Positions 17,431 to 25,561 of a stretch of DNA of 64,000 nt are shown one piece after another. Location of the stretch: the NCBI RefSeq assembly GCF_900106995.1, contig NZ_FNOK01000004.1, positions 248,001 to 312,000 on the forward strand. Reading direction: 5' to 3'. A program made the position numbers and the translations under genes. The DNA comes from Saccharopolyspora shandongensis (lineage in GTDB: Bacteria; Actinomycetota; Actinomycetes; Mycobacteriales; Pseudonocardiaceae). Positions within the stretch are counted from its first letter, which is position 1. Every line of letters begins with the position of its first letter. The notes under the pieces were generated by a model. That model was given only the letters and a program-made list of their open reading frames with translations, was not told the origin of the DNA and did not search any database.

Positions 17431-18741
17431 GTGGCCGACATTCCCCGCCGGGCGGCACACCGCACCGCGAAGCTCGCCAGCCTGCCGCTCGGTGTCGCCG
17501 GCCGCCTGGCCGCCGGGTGGGGGAAGCGGCTCACCGGGCAGAACCCGGCAGAGATCAGCGCCGAGGTGTCGGCCAAGACCGCTGAGCAGGTGTTCGCGGT
17601 CCTCGGCCAGCTCAAGGGCGGCGCGATGAAGTTCGGCCAGGCGCTGAGCGTGTTCGAGGCCGCTGTGCCGGACGAGATGGCCGGCCCGTACCGCGAGGCG
17701 CTGACCAAGCTGCAATCCGCGGCACCGCCGATGCCCGCGAGCAGCGTGCACCGGGTGCTCGCCGAGCAGCTGGGCTCCGCCTGGCGGAAGCGGTTCGCCG
17801 AGTTCGACGACACCCCCGCCGCGGCGGCGAGCATCGGGCAGGTGCACCGGGCGACCTGGCACGACGGACGCGAGGTCGCGGTCAAGGTCCAGTACCCGGG
17901 CGCGGACGAGGCGCTGCGCTCCGACCTGCGCCAGCTGATCCGCTTCTCCCGCCTCTTCCAGTCGCTGGCCCCCGGCGCCGAGGTCAAGCCGCTGCTCGCG
18001 GAACTCCAGGACCGGATGGTCGAGGAGCTCGACTACCGCATCGAGGCCGACAACCAGCGGGCGTTCGCCAAGGCGTTCCGGGGCGACGATGCCGTCCTGG
18101 TTCCGGCCGTGATCGCCAGCGCCCCGAAGGTGGTCGTCACGGAGTGGGTGACCGGCAAACCGTACGCCCAGATCATCGCCGACGGCGAACGGGAGGAACG
18201 CGACGCGGCGGGGCGGCTGCTCGCCGAGTTCCACTACTCCGCGCCCGCCCGGGCGGGCCTGCTGCACGCCGACCCGCATCCCGGCAACTTCATGCTGATG
18301 CCGGACGGTCGGCTCTGCGTGATCGACTTCGGCGCGGTCTCCCGGCTGCCCGACGGTGTGCCCGCGACGTTCGGCCGCATGGTCCGGCTCGCCCTGGAGG
18401 ACAAGTCCGACGAGCTGCTGGAATTGCTGCGCGCGGAGCGGTTCGTGCAGGCCGATCGGGAGATCCAGGCCGATGACGTGCTGGCCTACCTGGCGCCGTT
18501 CGTGGACCCGGTCCGCACGCCGATGTTCCACTTCACCCGGCGCTGGTTGCAGCGCCAGGCCGAGCGGGTCGGCGACCTGCGCAGCCCGGACTTCCGGACC
18601 GGACGGTCGCTGAACCTGCCGCCGGACTACCTGCTGATCCACCGGGTCACGCTGGGCGCCACCGGGATCCTCTGCCAGCTCGACGCCGAGGTCGGCGCCC
18701 GCGACATCATCGCCCGGTGGCAGCCGGGCTTCTCCGACTGA
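17431..18741 (+). CDS. ABC1/AarF (UbiB) family atypical kinase
   Basis: 436 aa. Family motifs are the KxGQ region (GGAMKFGQ), the Ala-rich loop replacement AAAASIGQVHRA, the VKVQYPG lysine, the catalytic HADPHPGNF and the metal-binding IDFGAVSRL. It starts with GTG 17431, and AAGGAGAATTC precedes it. Relatives support quinone/isoprenoid metabolism; the exact role in actinobacteria is unsettled. The Rv3197 counterpart is likewise next to whiB7. Confidence 0.92.
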   Translation: MADIPRRAAHRTAKLASLPLGVAGRLAAGWGKRLTGQNPAEISAEVSAKTAEQVFAVLGQLKGGAMKFGQALSVFEAAVPDEMAGPYREALTKLQSAAPPMPASSVHRVLAEQLGSAWRKRFAEFDDTPAAAASIGQVHRATWHDGREVAVKVQYPGADEALRSDLRQLIRFSRLFQSLAPGAEVKPLLAELQDRMVEELDYRIEADNQRAFAKAFRGDDAVLVPAVIASAPKVVVTEWVTGKPYAQIIADGEREERDAAGRLLAEFHYSAPARAGLLHADPHPGNFMLMPDGRLCVIDFGAVSRLPDGVPATFGRMVRLALEDKSDELLELLRAERFVQADREIQADDVLAYLAPFVDPVRTPMFHFTRRWLQRQAERVGDLRSPDFRTGRSLNLPPDYLLIHRVTLGATGILCQLDAEVGARDIIARWQPGFSD

Positions 18742-18774
18742 TCGCTTACTCGCGGACCGCGGACCGGGTGGGCC

Positions 18775-19659
18775 TCAGCTCGCCGGCCGGGTGCCGAGGT
18801 GGACCGTGTTGGCCGTCAGGTAGTACACGTCGTCGCGGGTTCCGGCGTAGTGCTCGCCGGATTCGTCGAGGAGCTCGTCCAGCGCCGCCAGGTCCGCCGG
18901 CCCGACGCGGTTCTCCGCGTCCCTGCGGAGGAACTGCAACCGGCGGAGCACCGCCTGCAGGGCTACTCCGGACACCGGAGCCGGGCGGTCCACGAGGTAG
19001 CTCCACGAGCGCACGTCGGCCAGGCCCGCCTCGGACAGCGCCTTGCCCCACCCCATCGGCATCCGGACCGTGCCGGTCATCTCCGCCCGCATCTGCCGGA
19101 ACCAGTCCTGGCGGGCGGCGGTCAACCGGGCTTCCAGCCCCGGTTCGGCGAGGCCGACGTCCGGCGGCAGCACCTTCGTTTCGAGCCCGAACTCGACGAT
19201 CGCCAGCCTCCCGCCCGGGCGCACCAGGTTCGCCAGCCGGCGCACGCCGGCCAGCTGATCGGGCAGGTGGTGCACGACGAACGCCGCGAAGACCACGTCG
19301 GCCTGCGCGGGCGCCCCGGCCTTCGCGATGGCCTCCGCGAGCGAGTCGTCGGCGGCGTCCGCTTGGACGGCGTGAACCTCGACCCGGTCGGAGACCTGCT
19401 TGACGCGGGCTTCCGCCGCCGCGAGCAGTTGCGGCGCCGTGTCCACGACGGTCAGCGCACCACCGGAATCCGCCAACTCCGCCGCGAACGCCGCCGCCGT
19501 GCCACCCGCCCCGGCGCCTATCTCGATCACGTTGCGATCGGTCGGGCGCAGCAGCTTCGCGACGAGTTCGGCGATCTCCGGCGCGTTCAGCTCATCGCCG
19601 TCCCGGAGCCGCTGCAGGTGCTCGTCCCAGTCGATGTTGTCGTGCGAGTGTCCAGTCAC
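18775..19659 (-). CDS. SAM-dependent methyltransferase
   Basis: 294 aa, class I Rossmann fold. The SAM motif I is VIEIGAGAGGTAA (about residues 44-56), followed by an acidic end of strand 2 (TVVDTAP), VFAAFVVHHLPD (motif post-I/II) and GRLAIVEFG. Substrate unknown. It sits downstream of the whiB7 cluster on the same strand, with a 243-bp gap holding a hairpin. Confidence 0.87.
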   Translation of the reverse strand: MTGHSHDNIDWDEHLQRLRDGDELNAPEIAELVAKLLRPTDRNVIEIGAGAGGTAAAFAAELADSGGALTVVDTAPQLLAAAEARVKQVSDRVEVHAVQADAADDSLAEAIAKAGAPAQADVVFAAFVVHHLPDQLAGVRRLANLVRPGGRLAIVEFGLETKVLPPDVGLAEPGLEARLTAARQDWFRQMRAEMTGTVRMPMGWGKALSEAGLADVRSWSYLVDRPAPVSGVALQAVLRRLQFLRRDAENRVGPADLAALDELLDESGEHYAGTRDDVYYLTANTVHLGTRPAS

Positions 19660-19771
19660 GGGGCATCACGATACGGGCAATGCCCCGGCCGGTGCTCCGT
19701 GTTGTCAAGGTGCGCGAGCGCTCGAGCGCATCGAGTCTCGTCCTGCGCAAGGGATTCCGGTCGCCGGGATC

Positions 19772-19810
19772 GCGGACTTCCCGACCGGCGGGCGCGGCCG
19801 GGAAGTCCGC
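19772..19810 (-). terminator. Long-loop inverted repeat, possible whiB7 operon terminator
   Basis: GCGGACTTCCCG and CGGGAAGTCCGC form a perfect 12-bp stem around a 15-nt GC-rich loop. It is about 90 bp past the small gene that follows whiB7. No U tract is present, so termination is only inferred. Confidence 0.45.
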
Positions 19811-19902
19811 ATGGAACGACGACTGGAATCCGTTGCGGCGCAAGCCAATTCAGAATTGCACCGCTATCGAATGCTATCGAGCCGATCCCGATCTCGGGCG
19901 GC

Positions 19903-20121
19903 TCACGGACATCGCGATGCCTGCTGCGCGCGCCGACCGGCGTAGTCGGCGAGCCAGCGCCACCAGCGGCCGGCCGAGATCTCCCGGGCTAACCGATGTC
20001 GATGAGCCTCGTCGATCAGCTCGTTACTTCGTATCCGGGACAGGTCCTCGGGCATGAACATGCGTACCTCGCTCTTGATCCGGTTGCCGGTGATGGGGTC
20101 GATGGTTCGGTGGTAGGTCAT
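19903..20121 (-). CDS. Small hypothetical protein coupled to whiB7
   Basis: 72 aa, basic, with a Trp pair (GRWWRWLADYAGRR). Its ATG overlaps the whiB7 stop as ATGA, so it is probably translated by coupling and induced with whiB7. The helical segment NELIDEAHRHRLAREI resembles small actinobacterial proteins of unknown function. No domain is recognised. Its place in the regulon suggests a link to ribosome-targeting antibiotic stress. Confidence 0.7.
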   Translation of the reverse strand: MTYHRTIDPITGNRIKSEVRMFMPEDLSRIRSNELIDEAHRHRLAREISAGRWWRWLADYAGRRAQQASRCP

Positions 20122-20501
20122 GCCGCTCGCTCCTGGCCTCGCCGCGCGGGCCGGCCCGCGGCCGGGGTGTCGGCGGGCAGCGGGTGCTTGCGCGGACGGC
20201 CGCGCGGACGCTTGCGGGCGACCACCGCGCCGCGCTCGAAGATCTCGCCACCCCAGACGCCCCACGGCTCGCCGCGGGACAGCGCCCCGGCCAGGCACTC
20301 GGCCTTGATCGGGCAGGCGGCGCACAGCGACTTGGCCTGGTCCAGCTCCCGCGGGTTCTCGGCGAACCACAGGTCGGGGTCCTGGCGGCAGGGCAGTCGG
20401 CTTTCGAGCGTCGCGGGGCTGCCGAACAGGCCGGCCACGGTGTCCTCGTCTGCCAGCAAGCCCTCGGCCGAGCTGGATATCGGCACACTCGCGGTCAACA
20501 T
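20118..20501 (-). CDS. whiB7: WhiB7/WblC redox-type transcription factor
   Basis: 127 aa. Four cluster cysteines (Cys38, 60, 63, 69; the last three as CAACPIKAEC), the GVWGG turn and a C-terminal AT-hook RGRPRK (about residues 100-105) define WhiB7/WblC. This [4Fe-4S] protein joins sigma-A at promoters with an AT-rich element and drives intrinsic resistance to ribosome-targeting antibiotics. ATG 20501 has GGAGG 7 nt upstream. The leader carries a 70-codon ORF and an attenuator hairpin, as known for this gene elsewhere. uvrD2 lies upstream, as in mycobacteria. Confidence 0.95.
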   Translation of the reverse strand: MLTASVPISSSAEGLLADEDTVAGLFGSPATLESRLPCRQDPDLWFAENPRELDQAKSLCAACPIKAECLAGALSRGEPWGVWGGEIFERGAVVARKRPRGRPRKHPLPADTPAAGRPARRGQERAA

Positions 20502-20563
20502 GAAACTTCCTCCAGTAGTTGATCGGCGGCAGGTTGTGAATGAAGGGAAAACAGGAACGACAA

Positions 20564-20598
20564 GAAGGCCGCGGACCCGTTGCGGGTCCGCGGCCTTC
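20564..20598 (-). promoter_or_regulatory. whiB7 leader attenuator hairpin
   Basis: A perfect 15-bp stem (GAAGGCCGCGGACCC and complement, GCAAC loop) is followed on the minus strand by TTGTCGTTCCTGTTTTCC. It starts 20 nt after the leader-ORF stop and ends 62 nt before whiB7. This is the arrangement of the ribosome-controlled transcription attenuators described for whiB7/wblC. Confidence 0.85.
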
Positions 20599-20618
20599 AA
20601 GAAGCCTGAGAGACGTTC

Positions 20619-20831
20619 CTAGATCAGTGGATCGAGGAATCGCCTACGAACGGACCGACATGGGTCGACAACAGTCAGCGGGATCGCGTTGAACCAGCGC
20701 GGCTGGAACTTTCGGCCATAGCCGGCTTCGTGCTCGGCAGCAGCTGGGAATGGCGCGAAAGTGACGTGGAACGGCGCGATGGCCCCGGCCATGAGGTGGC
20801 TCGGGGTGCTCGACATCAGAATCGTGGACAC
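20619..20831 (-). CDS. whiB7 leader ORF (uORF)
   Basis: 70 codons from GTG 20831, with GGGAGG upstream (AGGGAGGTGGCCTTG). Its stop at 20619 is 20 nt before the attenuator hairpin. The peptide ends in SVRRRFLDPLI. Ribosome stalling or slowed translation here would plausibly stop the terminator forming and allow whiB7 transcription. The peptide itself is not expected to have a conserved function. Position and signals are convincing; the mechanism is inferred from homologous leaders. Confidence 0.75.
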   Translation of the reverse strand: MSTILMSSTPSHLMAGAIAPFHVTFAPFPAAAEHEAGYGRKFQPRWFNAIPLTVVDPCRSVRRRFLDPLI

Positions 20832-20894
20832 CAAGGCCACCTCCCTTCGGGGATCAGGGCCGCGGTTTCTCCCAACCACGGCTCGCGCTCTTGC

Positions 20895-20933
20895 AGGTTA
20901 TTGGCACCACCGTGCCGGTCGCAACGTATTTTT
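20895..20933 (-). promoter_or_regulatory. WhiB7-type autoregulated promoter
   Basis: On the minus strand AAAAATA (20933-20927) directly precedes a -35 TTGCGA (20924-20919). After an 18-bp spacer comes the -10 TAACCT (20900-20895). An AT-rich block abutting the -35 is the known WhiB7 target, so positive autoregulation is likely. Confidence 0.75.
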
Positions 20934-20979
20934 CGAAGAATCCGCTCGATCGCTTGAAAAAGCCGTGCGACCAGGCGTT

Positions 20980-23064
20980 TCAGCGCGTGTCTCGGCGGTC
21001 ACCCTGGATCAGGGCGAGCACGTCGGAACCGAACTTCTGGAGCTTCGAGGCCCCGATCCCGGAGATGCCCACCATCGCGCTCGCGTCCAGCGGCCGCTGC
21101 TCGGCGAGCGCGGTCAGCGTCGCGTCGGTGAACACCACGTAGGCGGGCACCTTCAGCTGCCGGGCCCGCTCGCTGCGCCACGCCTTCAACTGCGACAGCA
21201 AATCTTCGTCCACATCAGACGGGCAGTCCGCGCAGCGGCCGAGCTTGATGTCCATCGTGCCCGTCAGGGCGGCGTTGCAGATGCGGCAATGCGGCTTCGC
21301 GGCCTTCGGCCGCGACATCAGCTCGCGCTGCTTGACCTTGTTGGGCAGCGCCGCCGGATGTTCGTCCGGCACCAGGCTGTACAGGAAGCGGCTGCGCCGG
21401 CGGTAGCGGCGGCCACCGGCGCGCGCCAGCGCCCACGACAGGTAGAGGTGCTCGCGGGCGCGGGTGACCCCGACGTAAAGCAGACGGCGTTCCTCCTCGA
21501 CGGCCGCGTCGGTGTCGGCGTGCATGATCGGCAGGGTTCCCTCGACCAGGCCCACCAGGAACACCGCATCCCATTCGAGGCCCTTGGCCGCGTGCAGCGA
21601 GGCCAGGGTGACGCCCTCGACGGTCGGCGGATGCTGGGACTCGGCGCGCGCGTCGAGTTCCGCGACGTAGCGGGCCAGCCCCGCGTCGGGCTCCGCGGCG
21701 GTCAGCTCCTCCGCGAGCTCCACCAGCGCGATCAACGACTCCCACCGCTCACGCGCGGCGCCACCGGCAGGCGGCTCGTCGGTCAGGCCGACTTCGCGGA
21801 GCACGGAACGGACGGTCGCGGGCAGGTCTTCCTCATCGGCGCCGTGCGCGATCGCGGTGCGCAGCGTGGCCATCGCCTGCCGCACCTCCGCCCGCGCGAA
21901 GAACCGTTCGCCACCGCGCACCTGGTAGGGGATCTCGGCGTCGGACAGCGCCTTCTCGTAGACCTCCGACTGCGCGTTGACCCGGAACAGCACCGCGATC
22001 TCCGACAGCGCGACGCCTCGCTTGGCCAACTGAGCGATCTTGCGCGCGATCGCCTCGGCCTCGTCGGTCTCGTCGTCGTACTCGGCGAAATCCGGCCGGG
22101 GCCCGTGCGGGCGCTGCCCGACCAGCTTCAGCCGGGTGCCCGCCGGCCGTTCCCGCGCCGCGCCGATGACCTGGTTGGCCAGGCCCACCACCTGCGGCGT
22201 CGACCGGTAGTCCCGCTCCAGGCGCACCACCGTCGCCTCCGGGTACTTGCGTGGGAAGCCGATCAGCCACTTCGGCGACGCGCCGGCGAACGAGTAGATC
22301 GTCTGGTTCGCGTCGCCCACCACCGTGAGGTCGTCGCGGTTGCCCACCCACGAGTCGAGCACCCGCTGCTGCAGCGGGTTGACGTCCTGGTACTCGTCCA
22401 CGACGAACGACCGGTACCGGCCGCGGAACTCCTCGGCGATCTCCGGCTGGTCGTCCAGGATCGCCGCGATGTGCAGCAGCAGATCGTCGAAGTCCAGCAT
22501 CTGCGCCCGGTTCTTGAGCTGCTCGTAGGCCGCGAAGGCCTTGCTGAGCTGCTCCGGGAGCACCGGTGTCTCCCGCCCGGCGGCGGCCGCGGCTGCCGGG
22601 TACTGCTCGGGCCCGATCAGCGACGACTTGGCCCACTCGATCTCGCCGGCCAGGTCCCGCACGTCCTCCCGCTCGGTGGACAGCCCGAGCTTGTTCGCCG
22701 CCTGCATGACCAGCCGGAACTTGTTGTCCGTCAGCTGCCACATCTGCGTCTCGTGCACGCGCGGCCAGAAGTAGCGCAGCTGCCGGAAGGCCGCGGCGTG
22801 GAAGGTCTGCGCCTGGACGCCGGCCCCGCCGAGCGCGCGCAGCCGGGTGCGCATCTCCCCCGCCGCCCGGGCGGTGAAGGTCACCGCGAGCACCTGCTGC
22901 GGCGCGACGAGGCCGCGCTGCACGAGATAGGCGATGCGATGGGTGATCGTGCGCGTCTTCCCGGTGCCTGCGCCTGCCAGGACGCACACGGGGCCGCGTG
23001 GTGCGACGACCGCCTGCCGCTGCTCCGGATCCAAACCTTCCAGGAGTCGCGGCTGTTCGGTCAT
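20980..23064 (-). CDS. uvrD2: ATP-dependent DNA helicase UvrD2
   Basis: 694 aa superfamily 1A helicase. Walker A is [11 protein letters not shown], motif II is VDEYQDVNP, motif [16 protein letters not shown], motif IV region LERDYRST and motif [13 protein letters not shown] CxxC zinc-like stretch ([10 protein letters not shown]...CADCPSD) links to a C-terminal HRDC domain ending [11 protein letters not shown]. The tandem HRDC and Cys motif mark UvrD2 of actinobacteria, which is essential in mycobacteria. I chose ATG 23064; ATG 23073 is also possible. It is upstream of and co-oriented with whiB7. Confidence 0.94.
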   Translation of the reverse strand: MTEQPRLLEGLDPEQRQAVVAPRGPVCVLAGAGTGKTRTITHRIAYLVQRGLVAPQQVLAVTFTARAAGEMRTRLRALGGAGVQAQTFHAAAFRQLRYFWPRVHETQMWQLTDNKFRLVMQAANKLGLSTEREDVRDLAGEIEWAKSSLIGPEQYPAAAAAAGRETPVLPEQLSKAFAAYEQLKNRAQMLDFDDLLLHIAAILDDQPEIAEEFRGRYRSFVVDEYQDVNPLQQRVLDSWVGNRDDLTVVGDANQTIYSFAGASPKWLIGFPRKYPEATVVRLERDYRSTPQVVGLANQVIGAARERPAGTRLKLVGQRPHGPRPDFAEYDDETDEAEAIARKIAQLAKRGVALSEIAVLFRVNAQSEVYEKALSDAEIPYQVRGGERFFARAEVRQAMATLRTAIAHGADEEDLPATVRSVLREVGLTDEPPAGGAARERWESLIALVELAEELTAAEPDAGLARYVAELDARAESQHPPTVEGVTLASLHAAKGLEWDAVFLVGLVEGTLPIMHADTDAAVEEERRLLYVGVTRAREHLYLSWALARAGGRRYRRRSRFLYSLVPDEHPAALPNKVKQRELMSRPKAAKPHCRICNAALTGTMDIKLGRCADCPSDVDEDLLSQLKAWRSERARQLKVPAYVVFTDATLTALAEQRPLDASAMVGISGIGASKLQKFGSDVLALIQGDRRDTR

Positions 23065-23206
23065 GCCCGGCATCTTCGCAGACCTGCTCCCGCGTTCGAG
23101 GCCACACCCCGGCACCCGCAACCGCGTGTCGGCCGTGATCCGCCGGCGAGAACCGGGCCCGCAGCCGCGCTGAACTGCGGAGGAGGGCTGCTCATGCGGA
23201 CGCGCG

Positions 23207-23235
23207 GAGCCGGCCGGGAAGGTCCCGACCGGCTC
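23207..23235. terminator. Hairpin downstream of nudC
   Basis: GAGCCGG and CGGGA pair with TCCCG and CCGGCTC around a 3-nt loop, with one mismatch. It is 6 bp past the nudC stop. Confidence 0.55.
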
Positions 23236-23241
23236 CTCGCA

Positions 23242-24168
23242 TCAGTCCTGCCAGGTGGCCCAGCCCTTGATCATGCGGTAGGCGATGGACACCCCCGGCG
23301 GCAGGCGCAAGCCGTCGACCGCCTCGCCCTCGGACTCCAGGGCCGCCCGGACCGTGTCGCGGTGCACCCAGCGGGCGTCCTCGATCTCCCCGTCCGCCGG
23401 AATCAGCGGCGCCGACGGGTCCGCGATCGCGGCGAAGCCCAGCATCAGCGACCGCGGGAACGGCCACGGCTGGCTGCCGAGGTAGCGGACGTCCGAGACC
23501 GCCACCCCGACTTCCTCCGCGATCTCGCGCGAGACGCAGGCCTCCAGCGACTCACCGGACTCGACGAAACCGGCGAGCACCGAGTACCGCTCCGGCGGCC
23601 AGATCGGCTGGCGGGCCAGCAGGACGCGATCCGCGCCGTCGTGCACCAGGCAGATGACGGCCGGGTCGGTGCGCGGGTACTCCTCGCGATCGCAGCCCGT
23701 GCAACGCCGGGCCCACCCCGCGCGGACCCGCTTCGTCGCCGCGCCGCACACCGCGCAGTAGCGGGCATTGTCGTGCCAGCTGAGGAGGCCGACAGCGGTG
23801 GTGAACAGACCGGCGTCGGTGTCGTTGAGCAGACAACCGCCGGTGCGCAGGTCCCGCCAGTCGTCCTGGGCTCCGTCGCGCTCGCTGCGCAAACCCCAGT
23901 AGCCGATCTCGTCCTCGACGCCGAGCAGGACGGCGTTGGGGACCGGGCCTTCGCCGAAGTCCGTCGCAGGGTGCACCACGAGCCGCGAATCCTGGCCGAT
24001 CTGAGTGCGTCCCTTGGCGTCCACCAGCACGACCCGTCCGGTGGCCCACAGCTGGGCCCCGCCGTCCGGGGCGTCCCGCAGCGTCTCTCTGCGGTCCACT
24101 GTGGACCTGGACAGCAGGGGCGCGGAATCCAGCTGGAAACCCGCCCCGGCCAATACCTCGGTAGTCAT
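23242..24168 (-). CDS. nudC: NAD+ diphosphatase (Nudix) NudC
   Basis: 308 aa. A four-cysteine zinc site (CAVCG...CTGC) precedes the Nudix box (GFVESGESLEACVSREIAEEVGV), and the NudC-specific SQPWPFPRSLM follows. It cleaves NAD(H) to NMN and AMP and, in homologues, removes NAD caps from RNA. The order nudC-uvrD2-whiB7 is conserved with mycobacteria. Confidence 0.94.
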   Translation of the reverse strand: MTTEVLAGAGFQLDSAPLLSRSTVDRRETLRDAPDGGAQLWATGRVVLVDAKGRTQIGQDSRLVVHPATDFGEGPVPNAVLLGVEDEIGYWGLRSERDGAQDDWRDLRTGGCLLNDTDAGLFTTAVGLLSWHDNARYCAVCGAATKRVRAGWARRCTGCDREEYPRTDPAVICLVHDGADRVLLARQPIWPPERYSVLAGFVESGESLEACVSREIAEEVGVAVSDVRYLGSQPWPFPRSLMLGFAAIADPSAPLIPADGEIEDARWVHRDTVRAALESEGEAVDGLRLPPGVSIAYRMIKGWATWQD

Positions 24169-24193
24169 CTGCCCGCCTCACCGTCTAACCGCG

Positions 24194-25561
24194 TCATGGC
24201 AGCACCACTCCCCCGAGCAGCCGCAGCTGGTCGGCGAGCTTGTCCGCGTCGCCGACGACCACTCCGGTGAACGACGTGGGCGCGAACAAGCTCGCCGCCT
24301 CGGCCACCTGCTCGACCGTGACCGCCCGCAACCGCTCGGGGTGCGAGACCAGCCAGTCCTGCGCCAACCCCGCCGTGGCCAGCGCGGCGAGCGTGGACGC
24401 CATCCCGGCCTGCGAGGCCGTGGAGGTCAGCAGGCTTCCGATGGCGTACTGCCGGGCCGACTCCACTTCCGACTCGGTCGGCGGCACCAGCGCAAGCCTC
24501 GCCAGCTCGTACCGGGTCTCCAGCAGCGCGGCCGCGGTGACCTCGCTGGCGGTGTCGGCGTCGACGAGGACCGTGCCGTTGCCCCGGGTGAACTCGAACG
24601 ACGAGTGCGCGCCGTAGGTGTAGCCCTTGTCCTCGCGGATGTTCTCCACCAACCGCGAGGAGAAGTAGCCGCCGAAGACCAGGTTCGCGATCTGCAGCGC
24701 CGGGTACTGCGGGTCCGTGCGCGGCAGCGCCTGCGCGGAGAAGCGCAGCTGCGACTGCACCGCGCCGGGCCGGTGCACCAGCCGCACGTCACCACCCTGA
24801 ACTGCGGGCAGCGACGGGAGCTCCCGCGCGCTGTCCTCGGACTGCCAGTCCGCCAGGTTGCGCGCGACGGCCGCCACCGCCTGATCCGGGTCGATGTCGC
24901 CGACCAGCACCAGCACCGAGCCGCGCGGCAGCACCGACTCGCGGTGCAGGGTGCGGACCTCCTCGGCGGTGACCGCGGCGACGTCCTCGGCCACCGGCAC
25001 CTCGCGGACGAACGGGTGGTCGCCGTAGCGGTGGCGCTGCAGCTCCTCGCGGGCGATCATCCGCGGCTGCGATCGCGCGACCGTGATCCGCTCGACCAGC
25101 CGGGCGCGCTCCCCCTCGATCTCCTCGTCGCGGTACACCGCGCCGGTCAGCGCGTCCGCGAGCACGTCGAGCAGGGTGTCCAGCCCGGTGGCCAGCGCGT
25201 CGCCGGTGATGCTGAGCCGCTCCGGGTCGACGACCGAGCTCAGATCGGCGCCCACCGCGGCCAGGTCGGTGTCCATCTGCACCCGGTTGCGGCGCTCCGT
25301 GCCGGTCAGCAGCGTCTCGGCCAGCAGCTCGGCGCGGGCCGGGTGCTTCGGGTCCTCGCCGGCGAACGGGATCCGCAGGCGCAGTTCGACCATCGGGACC
25401 ACGCCGTGCCGGGCGGCGATCACCCGCAGGCCGTTGTCCAGCACGGTGTCCACGACGGCCGGTGCGCGGCCGGTGCGGGGCTCACCGAGCTGCGGCAGCG
25501 GGCGCGGGCCGAGCTCGGTGCGGCCGATCTCCTCGGCGCTGCGGTGCTTTGCGGGGGTCAT
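24194..25561 (-). CDS. M16 peptidase, catalytically degenerate partner
   Basis: 455 aa with the M16 fold (N-terminal VVDTVLDNGLRVIAARHG; C-terminal GGYFSSRLVENIREDKGYTYGAHS). The zinc motif HxxEH is replaced by ELLAETLL, so this subunit should not cleave alone. The retained G-Y-x-R/Y substrate-binding loop fits the non-catalytic half of a heterodimeric M16B peptidase. It starts at 25561, overlapping the stop of the active subunit gene by 4 nt (ATGA), so the two are co-translated. Confidence 0.9.
   Translation of the reverse strand: MTPAKHRSAEEIGRTELGPRPLPQLGEPRTGRAPAVVDTVLDNGLRVIAARHGVVPMVELRLRIPFAGEDPKHPARAELLAETLLTGTERRNRVQMDTDLAAVGADLSSVVDPERLSITGDALATGLDTLLDVLADALTGAVYRDEEIEGERARLVERITVARSQPRMIAREELQRHRYGDHPFVREVPVAEDVAAVTAEEVRTLHRESVLPRGSVLVLVGDIDPDQAVAAVARNLADWQSEDSARELPSLPAVQGGDVRLVHRPGAVQSQLRFSAQALPRTDPQYPALQIANLVFGGYFSSRLVENIREDKGYTYGAHSSFEFTRGNGTVLVDADTASEVTAAALLETRYELARLALVPPTESEVESARQYAIGSLLTSTASQAGMASTLAALATAGLAQDWLVSHPERLRAVTVEQVAEAASLFAPTSFTGVVVGDADKLADQLRLLGGVVLP

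Noticed and set aside
20761..24270. 1169-codon plus-strand frame antisense to uvrD2 and nudC
   Set aside because: The minus strand has all helicase and Nudix motifs. This frame is an Arg/Val-rich shadow.
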